Shown in pieces: positions 6,994-15,851 of a stretch of 64,000 nucleotides of DNA (position 1 is its first letter; every line of letters starts with the position of its first letter). The notes beneath the pieces were generated by a model. It did no database searches. It saw only the letters and a program-made list of their open reading frames with translations, and was not told the origin of the DNA. The position numbers and the translations under genes are program-made. The stretch is from Lachnospiraceae bacterium (lineage in GTDB: Bacteria; Bacillota; Clostridia; Lachnospirales; Lachnospiraceae). The stretch spans positions 186,001-250,000 of the forward strand of contig SVDY01000001.1 of the NCBI GenBank assembly GCA_015057665.1. Reading direction: 5' to 3'.

Positions 6994-7875
6994 TTACCAA
7001 ACATACATGGCATCTGCAATTCTTTCTTTTACATAATCAAGGTCATTGCGATAATCAGAGAAGAAATGAACCCCGCCGATTCCTTCCTCTGCATAGGCCT
7101 TAATTGCTCGCTTGACAGCCCTTGTTCTACTATTATCATGGCTGTCAACCAGATAAACAGCCACTACCGGCTTGTTATTTCTAAAAAGCATATAATCTGC
7201 TTCTACTCTGCCATCTTCTTCCTGCACTTCTTTATACAGACTGTATTCCGGAAACTCCTTAAGCATTACAGCAGCAAAATATTCTTCCACCGTTCCTCGA
7301 TAGTTATAGGCATTGATTTTCGGATTTCGCTCGCCTGTAATCTTAAACGCCCTGAGTGCTTTGAATGAATCTGTGAAAACACTGTCGATTCTGCCATAAG
7401 CACCTGCTTTCACACAGTCTTCATAATCTGAAAAGAATCCGCCGCTATAAACTTCTTCCTCCCATTCCATGTCATTTACAAAGAATTTGTCACCATTTCC
7501 CAGTCCGCCCTGAATAACATTGCCAAAGAAATATTCCTGCGTGCGGAAAAGTTTTTTCTCTGTGCGCATTTCTACCTGCATGAGAAATTGAGGCGGATCG
7601 ACAAGTTTAGGAAGACCCACAGCGGTCACCGGTATACCGGAAACAGAAATCATATCATGTCTTTCCTGTCTGTCAAAAAAGTCTTTTCTGATTTCGTTAT
7701 GTTCTTTGATTTCTTTTTTATCGACTTTTTCGATTGAAATATCCCGTTCTCCTCGTTGTACCATCTCTTTTAAATAATCAAGAGAATAGTTAAGACCACA
7801 GATGGTACACTCAGCACCTCTTCCGCCGGATTTCATCTCTAAAGTTCCACCACAGATTTCACACGACAATTTCAT
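6994..7875 (-). CDS. Zinc-ribbon protein of unknown function
   Basis: A 293-residue protein. Residues 5-26 form a zinc ribbon (CEICG near 5-9, CTICG near 22-26). The middle (VIQGGLGNGDKFFV) is beta-rich. Residues around 225-275 (RVEADYMLFRNNKPVVAVYLVDS) look like a nuclease-fold core of the PD-(D/E)xK type, but the expected Lys is missing, so activity is doubtful. The start follows a GAGGAG site at slightly long spacing. It ends only 3 bases before the RNA element that precedes the reverse transcriptase, so it may share a transcript with it. The family is unknown. Confidence 0.6.
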   Translation of the reverse strand: MKLSCEICGGTLEMKSGGRGAECTICGLNYSLDYLKEMVQRGERDISIEKVDKKEIKEHNEIRKDFFDRQERHDMISVSGIPVTAVGLPKLVDPPQFLMQVEMRTEKKLFRTQEYFFGNVIQGGLGNGDKFFVNDMEWEEEVYSGGFFSDYEDCVKAGAYGRIDSVFTDSFKALRAFKITGERNPKINAYNYRGTVEEYFAAVMLKEFPEYSLYKEVQEEDGRVEADYMLFRNNKPVVAVYLVDSHDNSRTRAVKRAIKAYAEEGIGGVHFFSDYRNDLDYVKERIADAMYVW

Positions 7876-8096
7876 CTTATGTATATCTCCTCAACATAAT
7901 TTTCTATATAATTTATAAAAATGATAACAAAAATATTAGTTCCTGTCCATATTTTTTCCATTCTCCGCTCATCCCTTTTACTTCTGATATACAGTCAAAC
8001 GTATGGTAGTATAGCTGACCTGCCCGCCTATTGCATTGGATACCGGCTCACCCCAAAATTTTTCCATTCGTTATAAATTTTATAACTATGCCTTTT

Positions 8097-9089
8097 TTAG
8101 CAATACCAAAGACTGGAATAAGCAAAATAGCACTTATTCGGGTCATAATCAGAGCCGCTGCAGGCATAAAATTCCGTTCCCTCAAGTTTTTCGGCAATCC
8201 ACTTTTTGTTAAACTCTTTATGGTGAAAAACAATGATTGGTATGCCCATACCTGCAGCATCTTTCCAATTGTCCGCAAACTGTTCCAGACTTTCGTAACT
8301 GTGTGCAGTGAGGCCGATTTCTCCTGGCTCACAGCCGGCATCTTCCATTCTTTTGTCATAACCACAGCGATAGTTATAACATTCTTCAAAGCAGTACTTT
8401 GCGAACTGTTTTAAGATTTCATCTTCAAACATCTTTCCGGGAGCTGCATATTGAATCCACACAAGCCTTGTAGACGGACAGGATATATGGACTTTATTTT
8501 TGTAATATTTTTTCTTCCACAGTGCACTTAGACCGTCCCCCAGTTCTATCACATCTGTAATTTCCGAATGTTCATTGATAAATTCAATACCCTTTTTCTG
8601 ATCATAATCTCCTTCAAAAGATACCAGTTCTAACTCCGAAAATTCCTTTACGAAACGCTTTATCAGACGACCGGTTACCGGATTGCCCATATATAGTTCT
8701 TCTCCGTCCTGTCTGCTCAAAAAACATTCCAGCCATATTTTTTTATAAGGTGCCCACATAAGTGTTATAAGGGTTGCCAGCAAATAGGCCGGATGAAGTC
8801 CCGGTGTATCAGGAATATTTATATAATATTCCTTTTTGGGCATTGACTCATATCTGCTGTGCATTTCTTTCAAAGCCAAAAATTCATAATAGTAGCCATA
8901 TTCTGCATCATTCCAAAAATAATCAAGAATATGATGAACATGCTTGATAGATACAACCGGATGAAACAGCATCTTTTCCTCCGGCTGCTTCACTTCATAA
9001 GGCAGAAGCGGTGCTAATGCGATATCTACACATTTATGCATTCTTTTACGTATATCAGACAGTAGTTTAACATCGTTCATTTTATACAT
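8097..9089 (-). CDS. Hypothetical protein in the reverse transcriptase cluster
   Basis: A 330-residue, aromatic-rich soluble protein with no family I recognise. Possible structural hints are a central GDGLSALWKKKYY and a Cys-containing C-terminal part (CFEECYNYRCGYDKRM; last residue Cys). It lies 49 bases downstream of the winged-helix gene on the same strand, with an AGAGGA site somewhat far (about 14 bases) from the ATG. A 221-base gap to the next gene holds no further gene that I can see, but an AT-rich stretch at about 7895-7935 could be a promoter for the zinc-ribbon gene. Confidence 0.55.
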   Translation of the reverse strand: MYKMNDVKLLSDIRKRMHKCVDIALAPLLPYEVKQPEEKMLFHPVVSIKHVHHILDYFWNDAEYGYYYEFLALKEMHSRYESMPKKEYYINIPDTPGLHPAYLLATLITLMWAPYKKIWLECFLSRQDGEELYMGNPVTGRLIKRFVKEFSELELVSFEGDYDQKKGIEFINEHSEITDVIELGDGLSALWKKKYYKNKVHISCPSTRLVWIQYAAPGKMFEDEILKQFAKYCFEECYNYRCGYDKRMEDAGCEPGEIGLTAHSYESLEQFADNWKDAAGMGIPIIVFHHKEFNKKWIAEKLEGTEFYACSGSDYDPNKCYFAYSSLWYC

Positions 9090-9138
9090 TGTTCTTTATC
9101 TTTCCTCTCTTTCCTACTTATCTATTTCAAGATTAGGC

Positions 9139-10077
9139 TTATTTCTTTTGTGACATTTCAAAAACAGGCAGTTCGTACCAGATTTTTTCGTTATTGGCAT
9201 CAAGTTCATAGATGGATTTCACCACATGATTCATGACCAGATTATCTTCCGTAAAAAGAACAGTTACATCTTCAAGATTCCATACGCCCCTTTCCTGCAT
9301 GTATTTCTTTAACATCTTAGCATGCTCTTCATTTTCTACTACAAAGACAATCTGCGGAAATTCTTTATGATTATGATAATTTTTAATGAGATAATTCTTA
9401 TCTTTCAGAAGCTGATAATACCGTTCCATTTTCGAAACCGCTTCTAAATAGGAGGTAGAATATGTTCTCACTACATCAAAAGCCAAAATGGAAGTTTCAT
9501 CCACTTCCACGTTTACAGTAGAACGGACCAGTGCAGGCTTCTCCTGTTCTAAGGAACGAAACGTTTCCATCACTCCGTATCGATTCATTGGAACACCGGC
9601 TTTTTCCATCTCTAAAAGAATCTGATTGCCCATCAGAATTCGTTTTACATCAGAGGATAAGTCCTCTGGTATTTTATGTGATTTACGCTCATTTCTCGAA
9701 TACCACCGTATTCCTTTATGAAATTTTGTTCCAAAATGTTTTTTTGCCTTTTTTGCTCCCCAATAATTCAATCCATAAAAGATAAATTCCTCCGCTCTGG
9801 CCGGAATTATCATTTTATATCGAGTAAGCACTTTTCTCTTCTCCAGACCGAATAATATTCTATTTAATTCCGGCTCAGAGATTTCTCTTCCTTTCCTTCT
9901 TTCTGCCTCTTGAATCTGTTCCATGGTCAAATATTTTCTCGCCCCTACCAGTAGAACAATTTCTTCCTGTGTTTCATTCATGATCAAACACTCCTCATTA
10001 TTGATTGGACGTCCATAACGCTGATCGACTACATATCTATCATTTGGCGTATAAGTAAATAAAAAATGATTATGCAT
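9139..10077 (-). CDS. Replication-relaxation-like winged-helix protein
   Basis: A 312-residue protein. I start it at the ATG at 10077, which has AAAGGAGG 8 bases upstream; a start at 10104 would lack a site. After about 40 residues it shows a winged-helix pattern (EIVLLVGARKYLTMEQIQEA ... ELNRILFGLEKRKVLTRY, then YGLNYWGAKKAKKHFG) like that of replication-relaxation and MobC-type proteins, which bind DNA in plasmid or mobile-element replication and transfer. The C-terminal half is alpha/beta (FPQIVFVVENEEHAKMLKKY), similar to that family's nuclease-like second domain. It overlaps the small upstream gene by 8 bases. The assignment is by pattern only. Confidence 0.55.
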   Translation of the reverse strand: MHNHFLFTYTPNDRYVVDQRYGRPINNEECLIMNETQEEIVLLVGARKYLTMEQIQEAERRKGREISEPELNRILFGLEKRKVLTRYKMIIPARAEEFIFYGLNYWGAKKAKKHFGTKFHKGIRWYSRNERKSHKIPEDLSSDVKRILMGNQILLEMEKAGVPMNRYGVMETFRSLEQEKPALVRSTVNVEVDETSILAFDVVRTYSTSYLEAVSKMERYYQLLKDKNYLIKNYHNHKEFPQIVFVVENEEHAKMLKKYMQERGVWNLEDVTVLFTEDNLVMNHVVKSIYELDANNEKIWYELPVFEMSQKK

Positions 10078-10294
10078 ACTTTCTTCCTCCTTTGATTTTA
10101 CCAAGGAAAGTCTGCCAGAAACTCTTTTCTTCTTTCTTCACCTGGCTTTCCTTTACCTGTTCTACCGCTTCCCTTTCTTTTGTCACTTGTTCTGATGTCC
10201 CATTTTCCTTTGTTACATGTTGGGATATCAGTTCTTCTCCCGGCATCTGTTCCTGTGCTTCAATTACCTTTTTTAATGCTGTTGCTCTTATCAT
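10070..10294 (-). CDS. Small hydrophilic protein, first gene of the minus-strand operon
   Basis: A 74-residue, very charged protein rich in Glu, Gln and Lys with low complexity in the middle, ending in a basic tail (FLGKIKGGRKYA). It has a clear AAGGAGG site before its ATG, and its end overlaps the start of the winged-helix gene by 8 bases, indicating translational coupling. No domain is recognised. Confidence 0.5.
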   Translation of the reverse strand: MIRATALKKVIEAQEQMPGEELISQHVTKENGTSEQVTKEREAVEQVKESQVKKEEKSFWQTFLGKIKGGRKYA

Positions 10295-10373
10295 AACTAC
10301 CTCCTTAACTATTTCTTTGTTATTAATAATATGGAGCGCAATGATAAAAAAATTTTTTTAGGCAAAAATATGA

Positions 10374-10379
10374 TATAAT
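10374..10379 (+). promoter_or_regulatory. -10 element of the sigma-like/kinase/lysozyme operon
   Basis: TATAAT lies 35 bases upstream of the ATG at 10414 in the 119-bp divergent gap between the two operons. An obvious -35 is not seen. A GGAAAGGAG ribosome site follows. Confidence 0.5.
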
Positions 10380-10413
10380 ATAGAAAAGAGAATGGCGGAA
10401 AGGAGAAAATCTC

Positions 10414-12822
10414 ATGAAAAAAAATGAGTACTACTTGGCTGATATAGCAGAATATGAAAAATACATAAGTAGCATTGCCGATTATGATCCTTTAGATAAA
10501 GATACGTTACAACATTACGGAAAGATTATTTTAAACTCCAGGATAAAAAAAACAGAAAACAATAAAACGGTTACGAGAGTCAACCTTGACAATCCCCAGG
10601 CGAAACATGCGGTGGATATGCTCACAAAACACCATTTAAAGTATGTGGTTTCCCGTATACATGCACTGAAAAATTCCAACTATGAGAATATCTCCATGAT
10701 GGATTTCGTTCAAGAAGGAAATGACGGGCTTTTAGAAGCAATCCATAACTGGGATTACCGGAAAGGCGCTTTAACTACCTATTCAAAAGCCTATATAGAC
10801 GGCAGGATTTTAAAACTTTTTCCTGTCGCAGCTCCGCTTCCGGACTCTGCAGAAGAAAAACAGATATTAAACAGCCTTTCCGATGATGAGGCCCGCAAAA
10901 GAAAAAAACGTGTTTTTGAAAAAGAGCATTTCCGTCGGGCCACAGAGGAATACGCCCTCTCTCTGGATGCTCCTATTGATTCGGAAGATCAGGACAATGA
11001 AGACACCTATGAATCCATTATTCCTGATGAAACTCAGGTGACAGACGCTCTTGACTCCGATTCTGATTCCCATATCTATCAAAAACTGTGGTCAATCAAA
11101 CTTTCTGATCCGTTGCTTCAATCTGTGCTGAAAGAATATCTTCTCGATACAAAAGAAAGCATAATAGCGAAAAAATACCATCTTTCTTCCATGGAACTTT
11201 CAGCCTGCAAAGAAAGAATTCAAAAATGCTTATTCATAGAGCTTCCCAAAGTCAATCTAAGGGAATTAACAAAAGAAGAAATTCACAGCATTTATGCCAT
11301 CCTTCATCAGATTCCTTCCGGAGAGACTACTTATCTTGTTAATAAACAGAAAAATTACTCTCAGCTTTTTCAATTTTCGGAGGAGCCGCACATGACAAAG
11401 ACTCTTCCTATGTGGACATTTGACGAAGAAACATTTGCCGGATCACGACAGAAAGAAATCTTGTATGAAGAATTTCAACATATTCGAAGTGTTCCATGCT
11501 ACAAATATATGATCCGCTATCTTCTCAACGAATACTATCTTCATATCGGACCGGAAAATGAAAAAAAGCTATGGAACTATTTAGAATCAAATTGGAGGCT
11601 GAAAAAAAGGAATGCTTTCGACTTAAGTGGAACTCACGATTTCTCAAAGCTTGATTTCTCAGAGTCACATTGTGCTGCTCTTTTATCCCTTCTTTACAAG
11701 TATGTCAGTGAAGAGTATGCCGCTTATGATAAAACTCTTAGCACCACTGAATTTAAAAAACTAATTTATTTTGAGAGCTCCAATGCAGGCGAGATGTTAA
11801 ATGAATTTGCCCTTATTTTCCATCTGGACGAAGAAACTTATTCTATTTTCCGCGAAAAAGTTGCCAAAATGCGGAATAAAGATTTTCTGGACCGGGATTT
11901 TGTTTTTACTCTGCTGGTCATAAAATACGCCGACCAATGTAATATTTCTGACTGGATTTCCGCCTTTTACACACTGAAAAAGCTTTACCCGGTAAATGAT
12001 ACCATGACTTACGAAGAATATTCCTCTGACGTGACAAATACTATTGCTCTTGGAAATGAAATTGTTCTAAACCTGGAACAGGGCGGATTCTTAAAAGCCG
12101 AATACAAAGAATCCCTTTTCTTAAAACCCATAGACAAACTGGAAGATTTTTTCCGTCAGGAAATGGTTCTTAAGAGTGCAAACCCTCGCCGTACTTTCGA
12201 CGAGGAATTAAAAAGACAATGGAAAGAATTAGAGTTTCTGCTTCCCCAGGAAGAAAGCTTTGTCCTTTTCCTGGCTGAACAGGAATCCTGGAAAAAACAT
12301 AGAGACGCAAAGACAAGTGTCGATTTTCATACATTCCAAAGATTTCTCTATGGAAACGAGACTCTGGCCCGCAAATTAAACCCATCCAAACTCAAATCAA
12401 CCTATCGAACACATCCGGGATCTTTTTTAGATACGGAGGAGTTTGAAAATACGTTCATTGATGATAATATTCTGATGCAGTTTGGAAATGTTGGAAACAT
12501 AAGAAGACGAAATATTCTGATGACTATGCTCTTTTTGAATTTCTCTTATAATCTTAGTTCCACCAGATTACAGGCTCTGTCTTATCCACAAAGAGTTGCC
12601 TTCTTTCAAAATAAAATAGTAGAACCATTTACCCGGTGCGGTTTTCTTCCATTTCATCCGTCCGTAGGTTATGATGCATTCCTAAAGCTGCTTTTGACCT
12701 GTTCCAATCCTCTGGATCTCTTTCGTTTCATATGGAAGGACAAACTGGCAGGCGGAACTCCACACAGTCTTTTTCACTACCTTTTAGGGAAAAAATCAAA
12801 AGGAGAGGTTCATCATGAATAA
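10414..12822 (+). CDS. Sigma-70-like protein with a large unknown C-terminal domain
   Basis: An 802-residue protein. Residues about 75-135 match sigma-70 region 2: helices around HHLKYVVSRIHAL, then DFVQEGNDGLLEAIHNWDYRKG and TTYSKAYIDGRI, which are core-polymerase-binding and -10-recognition type segments. An acidic linker and a region around 220-270 (SIIAKKYHLSSMELSACKERIQ) resembling region 4 follow. The remaining 500 residues are alpha-helical with no recognised family and far exceed the roughly 200-400 residues usual for sigma factors. The last 8 bases overlap the kinase gene. It may direct transcription of its own module or be a sensor that uses a sigma fold. The division is visible; the role is inferred. 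Confidence 0.7.
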   Translation: MKKNEYYLADIAEYEKYISSIADYDPLDKDTLQHYGKIILNSRIKKTENNKTVTRVNLDNPQAKHAVDMLTKHHLKYVVSRIHALKNSNYENISMMDFVQEGNDGLLEAIHNWDYRKGALTTYSKAYIDGRILKLFPVAAPLPDSAEEKQILNSLSDDEARKRKKRVFEKEHFRRATEEYALSLDAPIDSEDQDNEDTYESIIPDETQVTDALDSDSDSHIYQKLWSIKLSDPLLQSVLKEYLLDTKESIIAKKYHLSSMELSACKERIQKCLFIELPKVNLRELTKEEIHSIYAILHQIPSGETTYLVNKQKNYSQLFQFSEEPHMTKTLPMWTFDEETFAGSRQKEILYEEFQHIRSVPCYKYMIRYLLNEYYLHIGPENEKKLWNYLESNWRLKKRNAFDLSGTHDFSKLDFSESHCAALLSLLYKYVSEEYAAYDKTLSTTEFKKLIYFESSNAGEMLNEFALIFHLDEETYSIFREKVAKMRNKDFLDRDFVFTLLVIKYADQCNISDWISAFYTLKKLYPVNDTMTYEEYSSDVTNTIALGNEIVLNLEQGGFLKAEYKESLFLKPIDKLEDFFRQEMVLKSANPRRTFDEELKRQWKELEFLLPQEESFVLFLAEQESWKKHRDAKTSVDFHTFQRFLYGNETLARKLNPSKLKSTYRTHPGSFLDTEEFENTFIDDNILMQFGNVGNIRRRNILMTMLFLNFSYNLSSTRLQALSYPQRVAFFQNKIVEPFTRCGFLPFHPSVGYDAFLKLLLTCSNPLDLFRFIWKDKLAGGTPHSLFHYLLGKKSKGEVHHE

Positions 12823-14014
12823 CTATCTGCATGGCCGCACGCCAATCCCCAAAGGGGGAACGATAAAACTTGACAACCATGAATATCTCTATGAAAATAT
12901 GGATTCTCCCGACATGGTTTCAGCCGGAAGCACCTGCCTTGTATACCATGTCCTTGCCAATACACCGGACGGAACACACTACTTCATGTTAAAAGAATTC
13001 TATCCCATTTTGGAAAAAGGCATGATTTCACGGCATCCTGTCACAAATAAACTAATTGTAGATGAGACAACAAAGCAATCAACGGAATATCAGACACGAT
13101 TAAAACAGTTTATGCAGAGTGTGAAACATTCCCGCACATTGTCTGATGTTGACCTTTCCATCGTCATCCCACATAACCGGGATGACTCTGCCGGGGATAG
13201 TTACTATATTATCACAGACTATACACGTGCCATGGATTTAAAGAAAAATGAGCATCTGTTTCGTACTTTTTTAGGGAAAACCATTTATATCGAGAGTATT
13301 TTTCGTCCTTTTTCCATACTCGAGCAGAATGGTCTGCTCCTTTTGGACATCAAACCGGAGAATCTTCTCTATAGTTCCTACAGTTACAACGAACATACGA
13401 TGATAATCGCTGACACAGACAGTTTATACACGAAAGGAGAACCGATGAATGATATCCTTCTTCTTTCCAATGTCAGATATGCAGCTCCGGAAGTGAAAAA
13501 CCTTCAACTTTTTTCTAGCGAAACTGCATACGAAATAGCCTCTGATATATTAACTCCATATGCAACCATGTATTCCATTGGCAAATATTTATTCGAGTAT
13601 TTTTGGGAAGAACCATTCATAAAGAAAAATCTTTATGATTACGACACGGATTATTTATTGGATAAATTCGTAGAACTCTATTATGATCCTTCTGTAACGG
13701 AACATGTTCAGGAGTATACGGAAGCCTTACGGGAAGCAGGACTGGAACTTATCGATACCTTAGATGCTGTTCTAATCGAAGATTTAACAGAGCGCATGAC
13801 CGTCGCTTATAAAGACATATTTGAATTTGATTTTCAGTTTAACGGACTTTTCTTCTATTATCTTCAACTAAAGTATAAAGCTTTGGGATATGATGCTAAA
13901 TTTTTGTCGGCAGAATCACCGGAAGAAAAAGAAATGGAACTTTATCATCATGGACCGCGCAACTGGCATTCTATCAAAGGACTATTCATAGATTATATGA
14001 ATGATTCCAAATAA
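12815..14014 (+). CDS. Serine/threonine protein-kinase-like protein
   Basis: A 399-residue protein with the main eukaryotic-type kinase landmarks: SAGSTCLVYHV as glycine-rich loop, YFMLKEFYP with the ATP-binding Lys near residue 68, LLLLDIKPENLL as catalytic loop (D, K and N kept, near 175-186), and IIADTDSLY in place of DFG. VRYAAPEV matches the APE motif. It could be active despite the altered DFG. There is no membrane segment. It overlaps the sigma-like gene before it and borders the lysozyme gene after it, so the three form one operon. Candidate substrates are those two proteins. Confidence 0.75.
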   Translation: MNNYLHGRTPIPKGGTIKLDNHEYLYENMDSPDMVSAGSTCLVYHVLANTPDGTHYFMLKEFYPILEKGMISRHPVTNKLIVDETTKQSTEYQTRLKQFMQSVKHSRTLSDVDLSIVIPHNRDDSAGDSYYIITDYTRAMDLKKNEHLFRTFLGKTIYIESIFRPFSILEQNGLLLLDIKPENLLYSSYSYNEHTMIIADTDSLYTKGEPMNDILLLSNVRYAAPEVKNLQLFSSETAYEIASDILTPYATMYSIGKYLFEYFWEEPFIKKNLYDYDTDYLLDKFVELYYDPSVTEHVQEYTEALREAGLELIDTLDAVLIEDLTERMTVAYKDIFEFDFQFNGLFFYYLQLKYKALGYDAKFLSAESPEEKEMELYHHGPRNWHSIKGLFIDYMNDSK

Positions 14015-14060
14015 ATCATCTTTCATTTATTTGATTCAACAAGATTGGAATAAGCAGTAT

Positions 14061-15116
14061 ATGAAGAAAAACAACTTTAAGATAAAGCCGAAAAGAAAGA
14101 AAAGAAAAAAGAACAATACAGGAAAAGGCCGGCAGAAAAGATGGAAAAACGAAAGAATGCTTCTTGTGCTCCTTTCTGTCCTTCTTTTCCTGATTCTTTT
14201 TGGTTACTTTTTAAGAAATGAATTTAAAACAGAGTCTGGCCTGTTCAAAAGCTCCACCAGGATTTCAGTCATTGACGTGTCCCAATGGGAAGGAACCATT
14301 GATTGGAAAAAAGTCAAAAACTCCGACATCCGCCACGCAATCTTAAAGATCGGATCCGGAGATTACGATGGGGAAGGCTTTCACGAGGATCCGCTTTTTC
14401 AATTAAATTATGAGAATGCTGTCCGGGAAAACATCTCCTGCGGCGTTTATTTTTTCAGTTATGCCGTTACAGCCGATGAAGCCAAAAGGGAAGCGCTTTA
14501 CTGTTTGGAACTGTTGGAAAAATATTATATTAAACCGTCTGACTTATTCTTCCCCGTGGCATTTGATCTGGAATATGACAAAGCCCTTCGGACAGGAAGA
14601 AGAAACTGTACAGATATGACCCTGGCTTTTTGTAAGACGATGGAAGCAGCCGGCTTCGAGCCCATGATCTACTCATCCGCTTCTTATCTGAAAGATTATC
14701 TGATTTACCGGGAAATTGAAGATTATAAACTATGGGTCGCAAACTACGAAGCCGCCGGTCCCGCTTTTGGGAAACCCTATGTTATGTGGCAGTACAGCGA
14801 AGACGGCCGGGTAGACGGCATAGAAGACCTTTGCGATATGAACTACTGGTACACCAATTACATCGAAGTGCAGGAACTAAAAGCCGGCACTGATTCCCTG
14901 ACTCTGAAAAAAGGGAAAAAGCAGACTTTAGACATCAAGATTCTCCCTGCCAATGCAACCAACCAAAGACTTGCTTTTGCCAGTTCCAATGAAAAAGTGG
15001 TAAAGATATTGGATACTCAAAAAGGAACCATCAAAGCAGCAGGCTCAGGAACTGCATGGATCACCATAGAGACTCCTTCCGGAATAAAGGAACGGATTCG
15101 GGTAAAAGTAGAATAA
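14061..15116 (+). CDS. Membrane-anchored GH25 lysozyme with Ig-like domain
   Basis: A protein of about 351 residues: a very basic cytosolic start (KPKRKKRKKN), one membrane helix (LLVLLSVLLFLILFGYFL), a GH25 muramidase domain (SVIDVSQWEGTIDW at its start, FDLEYDK with the acidic pair, VMWQYSEDGRVDG near its end), and a C-terminal Big2-like Ig domain. It should cut the glycan chains of peptidoglycan outside the membrane. I prefer the ATG at 14061; the ATG at 14001 would overlap the kinase gene and has no ribosome site. It is the third gene of the sigma-like/kinase operon and is followed by a strong terminator. Confidence 0.8.
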   Translation: MKKNNFKIKPKRKKRKKNNTGKGRQKRWKNERMLLVLLSVLLFLILFGYFLRNEFKTESGLFKSSTRISVIDVSQWEGTIDWKKVKNSDIRHAILKIGSGDYDGEGFHEDPLFQLNYENAVRENISCGVYFFSYAVTADEAKREALYCLELLEKYYIKPSDLFFPVAFDLEYDKALRTGRRNCTDMTLAFCKTMEAAGFEPMIYSSASYLKDYLIYREIEDYKLWVANYEAAGPAFGKPYVMWQYSEDGRVDGIEDLCDMNYWYTNYIEVQELKAGTDSLTLKKGKKQTLDIKILPANATNQRLAFASSNEKVVKILDTQKGTIKAAGSGTAWITIETPSGIKERIRVKVE

Positions 15117-15123
15117 AAGAAGG

Positions 15124-15157
15124 AAACGCAGCACTTTCCATTTATAGTGCTGCGTTT
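15124..15157. terminator. Bidirectional terminator
   Basis: A perfect 12-bp stem (AAACGCAGCACT / AGTGCTGCGTTT) with a 10-base loop lies between the convergent genes ending at 15116 and 15160. The core of the stem recurs inside the small element at 2783-2820. Confidence 0.8.
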
Positions 15158-15159
15158 TC

Positions 15160-15378
15160 TTATCCCCAATATACTTCCGGCAGTTCCGCCCATGCCACAA
15201 CCTTGTATATACCATCTCTGATACCCCAGTCTTCTGAACCGTAATAACGGGCTGTTGTCACGCATCGTTCTCCAGGTTCCGGCTTCATTCCTTCAATCAT
15301 GCCTTCTATGGTGACTAAATACCTGCCTGCTTCTTTTGGAAAACCTTCCTTTGTTATAACATGCCATCTTATTTCCAT
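15160..15378 (-). CDS. DUF551-like protein
   Basis: A 72-residue protein with the DUF551 layout: an N-terminal WHVITKEGFPKEAGRYLVT, a middle strand (VTTARYYGSEDWG) and the closing VVAWAELPEVYWG. DUF551 genes occur mostly in prophages and mobile elements of Firmicutes; the function is unknown. AAGGAG lies 6 bases before the ATG. It stands alone, with no minus-strand neighbour close by. Confidence 0.7.
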   Translation of the reverse strand: MEIRWHVITKEGFPKEAGRYLVTIEGMIEGMKPEPGERCVTTARYYGSEDWGIRDGIYKVVAWAELPEVYWG

Positions 15379-15530
15379 TTCTTACTCCTTATCATTGTTT
15401 TTTATCTTCTATACTATAGAACACTCTGCCAAACCATGTCCAATGCTAACATTTATATAGTTATGGATAATTATACTCTCACTATAAAAATAATACAATT
15501 ATAAATAATTTTAGTGAAAGGATGATATCC

Positions 15531-15851
15531 ATGGAAGAATTCAATTATGCTCAGATAGGTGACAATATCCGCAAAATGCGGAAGAAGAGAAAATACACAC
15601 AGGAATATCTTGCTGAGCAGGTCGGCGTGAATACCAGCCATATCAGCAACATTGAAAATCATCATACCAATGTTTCACTTCCTACCCTTGTCCGCATCTG
15701 CAATGTTTTAGATACAACGGTCGACTATATGCTCTGTCACGAATATTCCACCCCCGACTCTTCCATTGACCGCTTCATTCTTACCGAATTGCAGCATTGT
15801 CCAATAGACACAAAAGAACGCATCTTAAAAATCATTCAAATATTAAAATAG
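15531..15851 (+). CDS. XRE-family helix-turn-helix regulator
   Basis: A 106-residue DNA-binding protein. Residues 6-65 are an XRE/Cro-type helix-turn-helix (IGDNIRKMRKKRKYTQEYLAEQ ... VNTSHISNIENHHTNVSLPTLVRICNVL). The tail is short and helical, so this is likely a dimeric repressor without a ligand domain. The start at 15531 fits the AAAGG upstream better than an ATG at 15522. An AT-rich promoter region (15420-15510) precedes it and a terminator follows. Its target is not evident and could be itself or the accessory region. Confidence 0.85.
   Translation: MEEFNYAQIGDNIRKMRKKRKYTQEYLAEQVGVNTSHISNIENHHTNVSLPTLVRICNVLDTTVDYMLCHEYSTPDSSIDRFILTELQHCPIDTKERILKIIQILK

Noticed and set aside
6943-7368. 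Plus-strand frame of 141 codons overlapping the zinc-ribbon gene and the RNA element
   Set aside because: Antisense to a coding gene with a good start site; no recognisable domain.
4938-7875. Diversity-generating retroelement (template/variable repeat pair) for the reverse transcriptase
   Set aside because: I found no second near-copy of the RNA region differing at adenines and no C-type lectin-like target gene nearby.
8031-8414. Plus-strand frame of 127 codons at the end of the 330-residue gene
   Set aside because: Shadow of the minus-strand gene, low-complexity Ile/Phe-rich product.
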